Shown here piece after piece: positions 5,369 to 7,419 of a stretch of DNA of 7,419 bases. The notes beneath the pieces were generated by a model, which worked only from the letters and a program-made list of their open reading frames with translations, was not told where the DNA came from and searched no databases. The stretch is from an uncultured Oscillibacter sp. (GTDB lineage Bacteria; Bacillota; Clostridia; Oscillospirales; Oscillospiraceae), in assembly GCA_904393855.1 (NCBI GenBank), contig CAJFNE010000091.1, positions 1 through 7,419 on the forward strand, read 5' to 3'. Each line of letters starts with the position of its first letter. Positions within the stretch are counted from its first letter, which is position 1. Position numbers and translations under genes: made by a program.

Positions 5369-6949
5369 TCAGACGGACAGGGAGTCCGCCAGCTCCAGGC
5401 CGGGGTTGTGCTTGGTGAGGAAGCCGATGCTCCACTCGCCGCCGAAGGCCACCAGCAGCCGGTCCCGGAAGTCCTCCAGGATGGCGGAGCCGGTGCAGAG
5501 GACCAGGTCCTCCGGCGGGCAGGGGCAGTTCGTGATGAGCCGCAGATGGTCGTAGGGCAGGCCCGTCATGTAGAGGTCCACGCCGTACTCGTTCTTCATC
5601 CGGTACTCGAACACGTCGAACTGCAGCGTACCCACCACGCCCACGATGACCTCCTCCAGGCCGGCGCCGGGGACCTTGAAGATCTGGATGGCGCCCTCCT
5701 GGGCGATCTGCTCGGTGCCCTTGATGAACTGCTTGCGCTTCATGGTGTCCTTGGGGGCCACCCGCATGAAGTGCTCCGGCTCGAAAGTGGGGATGCCGGA
5801 GAACTTGAATTTCTTCCCCGGCACGGTGACCGTGTCGCCGATGGCGAACAGGCCCGGATCGAACACGCCGATGATGTCCCCGGCGTAGGCCTCCTCCACG
5901 ATCTCCCGTTCGGCGGCCATCATCTGCTGGGGCTGGCTCAGGCGCAGCTTCTTGCCGCTCTGGACGTGGTAGTACTCCGTGTCCCGCTGGAACTTGCCGG
6001 AGCAGATGCGCAGGAAGGCCAGCCGGTCCCGGTGGGCCTTGTTCATGTTGGCTTGGATCTTGAAGACGAAAGCGGAGAAGTCCTCGCTGAACACGTCCAC
6101 CTCTCCCTGGTCGGATACTCGAGGCAGGGGAGGAGTGGTCATGCGGAGGAATTCCTCCAGGAAGGGCTCCACGCCGAAGGTGGTGAGGGCGCTGCCGAAG
6201 AACACGGGGGAGAGGGTGCCGTTCCGAACGGCCTCCAGGTCGAACTCCCGGCCGGCTCCCAGCAGCTCCACCTCCTCCCGGAGGGCGGCGGCCTTCTTCC
6301 CGCCGATCATATCCTCCAGGGCGGGATCGTCCAGGGCCACCTCCGCGGAGCTGACCTTCTTGCCCCGCTCCTCTGCCTGGAAGAACAGGATGCGCTGCTT
6401 CTCCCGGTCGTAGACGCCCTGGAACTCCTTGCCGCAGCCGATGGGCCAGTTGACGGCATAGGTGTCGATGCCCAGCTCCCGCTCCACCTCCTCGCACAGG
6501 TCCAGCGGGTCCCGGGTCTCTCGGTCCATCTTGTTGATGAAGGTGAAGATGGGGATGTGCCGCAGGGCGCAGACCTTGAAGAGTTTTCTCGTCTGGGGCT
6601 CCACGCCCTTGGCGCCGTCGATGACCATGACGGCGCTGTCGGCGGCCATGAGGGTGCGGTAGGTGTCCTCGGAGAAGTCCTGATGGCCGGGGGTATCCAG
6701 GATGTTGATGCAGTAGCCGCTGTGCTGGAACTGCATGACGGAGGAGGTGACGGAGATGCCGCGTTGCTTCTCAATCTCCATCCAGTCGGAGGTGGCGGCC
6801 CGGGCCCGCTTTCCCTTGACCTCGCCCGCCTGGGCGATGGCCCCGCCGTAGAGCAGGAACTTCTCCGTTAAAGTCGTTTTACCGGCGTCGGGGTGGGAGA
6901 TGATGGCAAAGGTCCGCCGCCGGGTGATTTCTTCTTGCAGGGTGGGCAT
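5369..6949 (-). CDS. prfC: Peptide chain release factor 3 (RF3), translational GTPase
   Basis: The 526-residue product is a full-length RF3, close to the 529 residues of the E. coli protein. RF3 is a cytosolic GTPase that removes RF1/RF2 from the ribosome after peptide release, allowing recycling. GTPase motifs are intact: P-loop SHPDAGKTT (18-26), switch I RGISVTSS (63-70), DTPGHQDF (85-92) and NKMD (139-142). WPIGCGKEFQGVYDR (168-182) is RF3-typical and separates it from EF-G and TetM-like relatives. Domain II and the C-terminal RF3 domain follow, with no frameshift or gap. The ATG at 6949 has a perfect AGGAGG (6957-6962) 7 nt upstream. The gene stands alone, with an AT-rich promoter region in front and a terminator behind. 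Confidence 0.97.
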   Translation of the reverse strand: MPTLQEEITRRRTFAIISHPDAGKTTLTEKFLLYGGAIAQAGEVKGKRARAATSDWMEIEKQRGISVTSSVMQFQHSGYCINILDTPGHQDFSEDTYRTLMAADSAVMVIDGAKGVEPQTRKLFKVCALRHIPIFTFINKMDRETRDPLDLCEEVERELGIDTYAVNWPIGCGKEFQGVYDREKQRILFFQAEERGKKVSSAEVALDDPALEDMIGGKKAAALREEVELLGAGREFDLEAVRNGTLSPVFFGSALTTFGVEPFLEEFLRMTTPPLPRVSDQGEVDVFSEDFSAFVFKIQANMNKAHRDRLAFLRICSGKFQRDTEYYHVQSGKKLRLSQPQQMMAAEREIVEEAYAGDIIGVFDPGLFAIGDTVTVPGKKFKFSGIPTFEPEHFMRVAPKDTMKRKQFIKGTEQIAQEGAIQIFKVPGAGLEEVIVGVVGTLQFDVFEYRMKNEYGVDLYMTGLPYDHLRLITNCPCPPEDLVLCTGSAILEDFRDRLLVAFGGEWSIGFLTKHNPGLELADSLSV

Positions 6950-6988
6950 GGATGCGCCTCCTAAGACATGAGAATTACAGACTGGGAT

Positions 6989-7017
6989 AATTTATCATAA
7001 AATATATGGGAATGCAA
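6989..7017 (-). promoter_or_regulatory. Putative prfC promoter
   Basis: Read on the minus strand, TTGCAT (7012-7017) and TAAATT (6989-6994) are 17 bp apart, each a 4 of 6 match to the sigma-A consensus. They lie in the only AT-rich stretch of the neighbourhood (about 6965-7010). An overlapping TATGAT (6994-6999) is a better -10 but has no -35 at a proper distance, so the exact boxes are uncertain. The leader to the ATG would be about 35 nt. Confidence 0.5.
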
Positions 7018-7029
7018 GGGGGGGAGGGG

Positions 7030-7046
7030 GCGCCGCTCTGCGGCGC
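7030..7046. repeat. Perfect 7-bp-stem hairpin
   Basis: GCGCCGC (7030-7036) pairs with GCGGCGC (7040-7046) around a TCT loop, flanked on both sides by G-runs. No T-run follows on either strand, so it is not a normal terminator. Confidence 0.6.
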
Positions 7047-7054
7047 GGGGGGAT

Positions 7055-7068
7055 GCGGTGATCACCGC
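7055..7068. repeat. 14-bp perfect palindrome
   Basis: GCGGTGATCACCGC is fully self-complementary, centred on TGATCA. As a loop-free dyad it looks more like a dimeric-protein binding site than an RNA hairpin. It lies about 105 bp upstream of the prfC start and outside the predicted promoter boxes. Confidence 0.55.
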
Positions 7069-7080
7069 GGGATTCCACCC

Positions 7081-7117
7081 CCCATTCTCTTTTTGTTCTT
7101 GACAAAAAGAGAACGGG
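7081..7117. repeat. Long A/T-rich inverted repeat
   Basis: An 11-bp perfect stem (TTCTCTTTTTG at 7085-7095 with CAAAAAGAGAA at 7103-7113) has a 7-nt loop. It extends by CCC/GGG (7081-7083 with 7115-7117) after one A-C mismatch, giving 14 of 15 paired positions. No open T-run follows on either strand. Similar CTTTTTG...CAAAAAG dyads are familiar to me from intergenic regions of gut Firmicutes, which suggests a dispersed repeat. Confidence 0.65.
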
Positions 7118-7153
7118 CCGTGGACGGTCCAAGAGAAAAAATCGCTTAGCGCA

Positions 7154-7177
7154 GAACCTGCGCATTCGCGCAGGTTC
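7154..7177. repeat. Perfect 10-bp-stem hairpin with tetraloop
   Basis: GAACCTGCGC (7154-7163) pairs perfectly with GCGCAGGTTC (7168-7177) around ATTC. An outer AGC/GCT pairing (7148-7150 with 7178-7180) can extend it past a 3-nt bulge. On the plus strand TTAAAACGGGG follows, which is not a terminator tail. Confidence 0.6.
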
Positions 7178-7370
7178 GCTTAAAACGGGGGTCTTCCGAA
7201 TCGGTTCCGACTAGGACAGGGCAGCCTTCTACCGGCTCGCGCCGGACTGCTCACTTGCGCGAGTCTTGCGCCGCGTGTGCCAGTCTGGTGGAGAACTCGG
7301 GGTGGGTGTCGAAAGGCCCGCCCTTCTGAATGCGCTTGCGCTTTGTCTGGTGGTGGATGGGGGCTGGAAA

Positions 7371-7402
7371 CGGGCGGATGTGGGCATCCGCCCCTACGGG
7401 GT
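7371..7402 (-). repeat. GTAGGGGCGG-type palindromic interspersed repeat
   Basis: GGGCGGATG (7372-7380) pairs perfectly with CATCCGCCC (7385-7393) around a 4-nt loop. On the minus strand the unit is introduced by CCCGTAGGGGCGGATG. GTAGGGGCG-led palindromes of this design occur as REP-like dispersed elements in many bacterial genomes. Only one copy is in the window, so repetition elsewhere is inferred from that resemblance. Confidence 0.6.
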
Positions 7403-7419
7403 ATGAACGGGGCGGCAGG

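Larger units (their letters stand above)
7018..7419. other. Hairpin-rich region without a convincing gene
   Basis: I see no open frame with a ribosome binding site or recognisable protein in these 400 bases. The stretch holds at least seven inverted repeats: 7030-7046, 7055-7068, 7081-7117, 7115-7130, 7154-7177, 7232-7245 and 7372-7393. The left part is G-rich (7018-7052), the middle has A/T-rich arms, and the right end carries a repeat-like palindrome. It resembles the repetitive intergenic filler of Oscillospiraceae chromosomes, but a structured non-coding RNA cannot be excluded. Confidence 0.6.

Noticed and set aside
5258..6871. A 537-codon plus-strand open frame opposite prfC
   Set aside because: It is the antisense of a fully intact RF3 gene; the Leu/His/Gly/Asp-rich product has no family signature.
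7099..7104. A perfect TTGACA on the plus strand
   Set aside because: No -10-like sequence lies 16-18 bp downstream (the region is GGACGG). The hexamer falls in the loop and arm of an inverted repeat, so a promoter is unlikely.
7254..7341. Three copies of CTTGCGC (7254-7260, 7265-7271, 7335-7341)
   Set aside because: The motif is short, irregularly spaced and GC-rich. It is not enough for a repeat array or a CRISPR.

Overview
The window looks like ordinary chromosomal DNA from a GC-rich, low-branching Firmicute. The best guess is the Oscillospiraceae gut clostridia (Flavonifractor, Lawsonibacter, Oscillibacter, Dysosmobacter type). This rests on strong AGGAGG-type ribosome binding sites, a consensus sigma-A promoter, a PadR/HAAS (DUF1700) gene pair, a DUF6512 membrane protein and a TelA-family protein, all with strongly GC-biased third positions. 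The placement is from family content and base composition, not from a search.

Layout from left to right. (1) Positions 113-1318 (+) encode an unrecognised 401-residue lipoprotein, ending in a strong hairpin. (2) Positions 1390-1920 (+) encode a five-helix DUF6512 membrane protein, followed by its own terminator. (3) A near-perfect sigma-A promoter (TTGACC, 17-bp spacer, TATAAT) drives a two-gene unit: a 75-residue two-helix membrane protein (2033-2260) and a TelA/YaaN-like toxic-anion-resistance protein (2276-3436). (4) A 14-bp-stem hairpin at 3465-3495 sits between convergent transcription units and can serve both strands. (5) On the minus strand, reading from 5214 down to 3502, is a compact operon: a PadR repressor (5214-4897), an HAAS/DUF1700 membrane protein (4900-4022) overlapping by ATGA, and an unrecognised membrane-anchored protein (4038-3502) overlapping by 17 nt. 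Its promoter carries a duplicated 9-bp element, the likely PadR operator. (6) Peptide chain release factor 3 (prfC, 6949-5369, minus) has its own AT-rich promoter region and a terminator just upstream of the padR promoter. (7) About 400 bases at the right end (7018-7419) have no convincing gene and are packed with perfect hairpins. They include a palindrome of the 'GTAGGGGCGG' type that resembles interspersed repeats seen in many bacterial genomes.

How the parts relate: apart from prfC, which acts in translation termination, most genes encode membrane or envelope proteins (a lipoprotein, DUF6512, a small two-helix protein, the HAAS protein and a signal-anchored protein). The PadR operon looks self-regulated: the repressor is the first gene and the repeats overlap its own promoter. 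No mobile element, CRISPR array, tRNA or rRNA was seen. The most useful leads are the PadR operator, the third PadR-operon gene, the small TelA partner, the hairpin placed just before the DUF6512 ribosome binding site, and the hairpin-rich right end.
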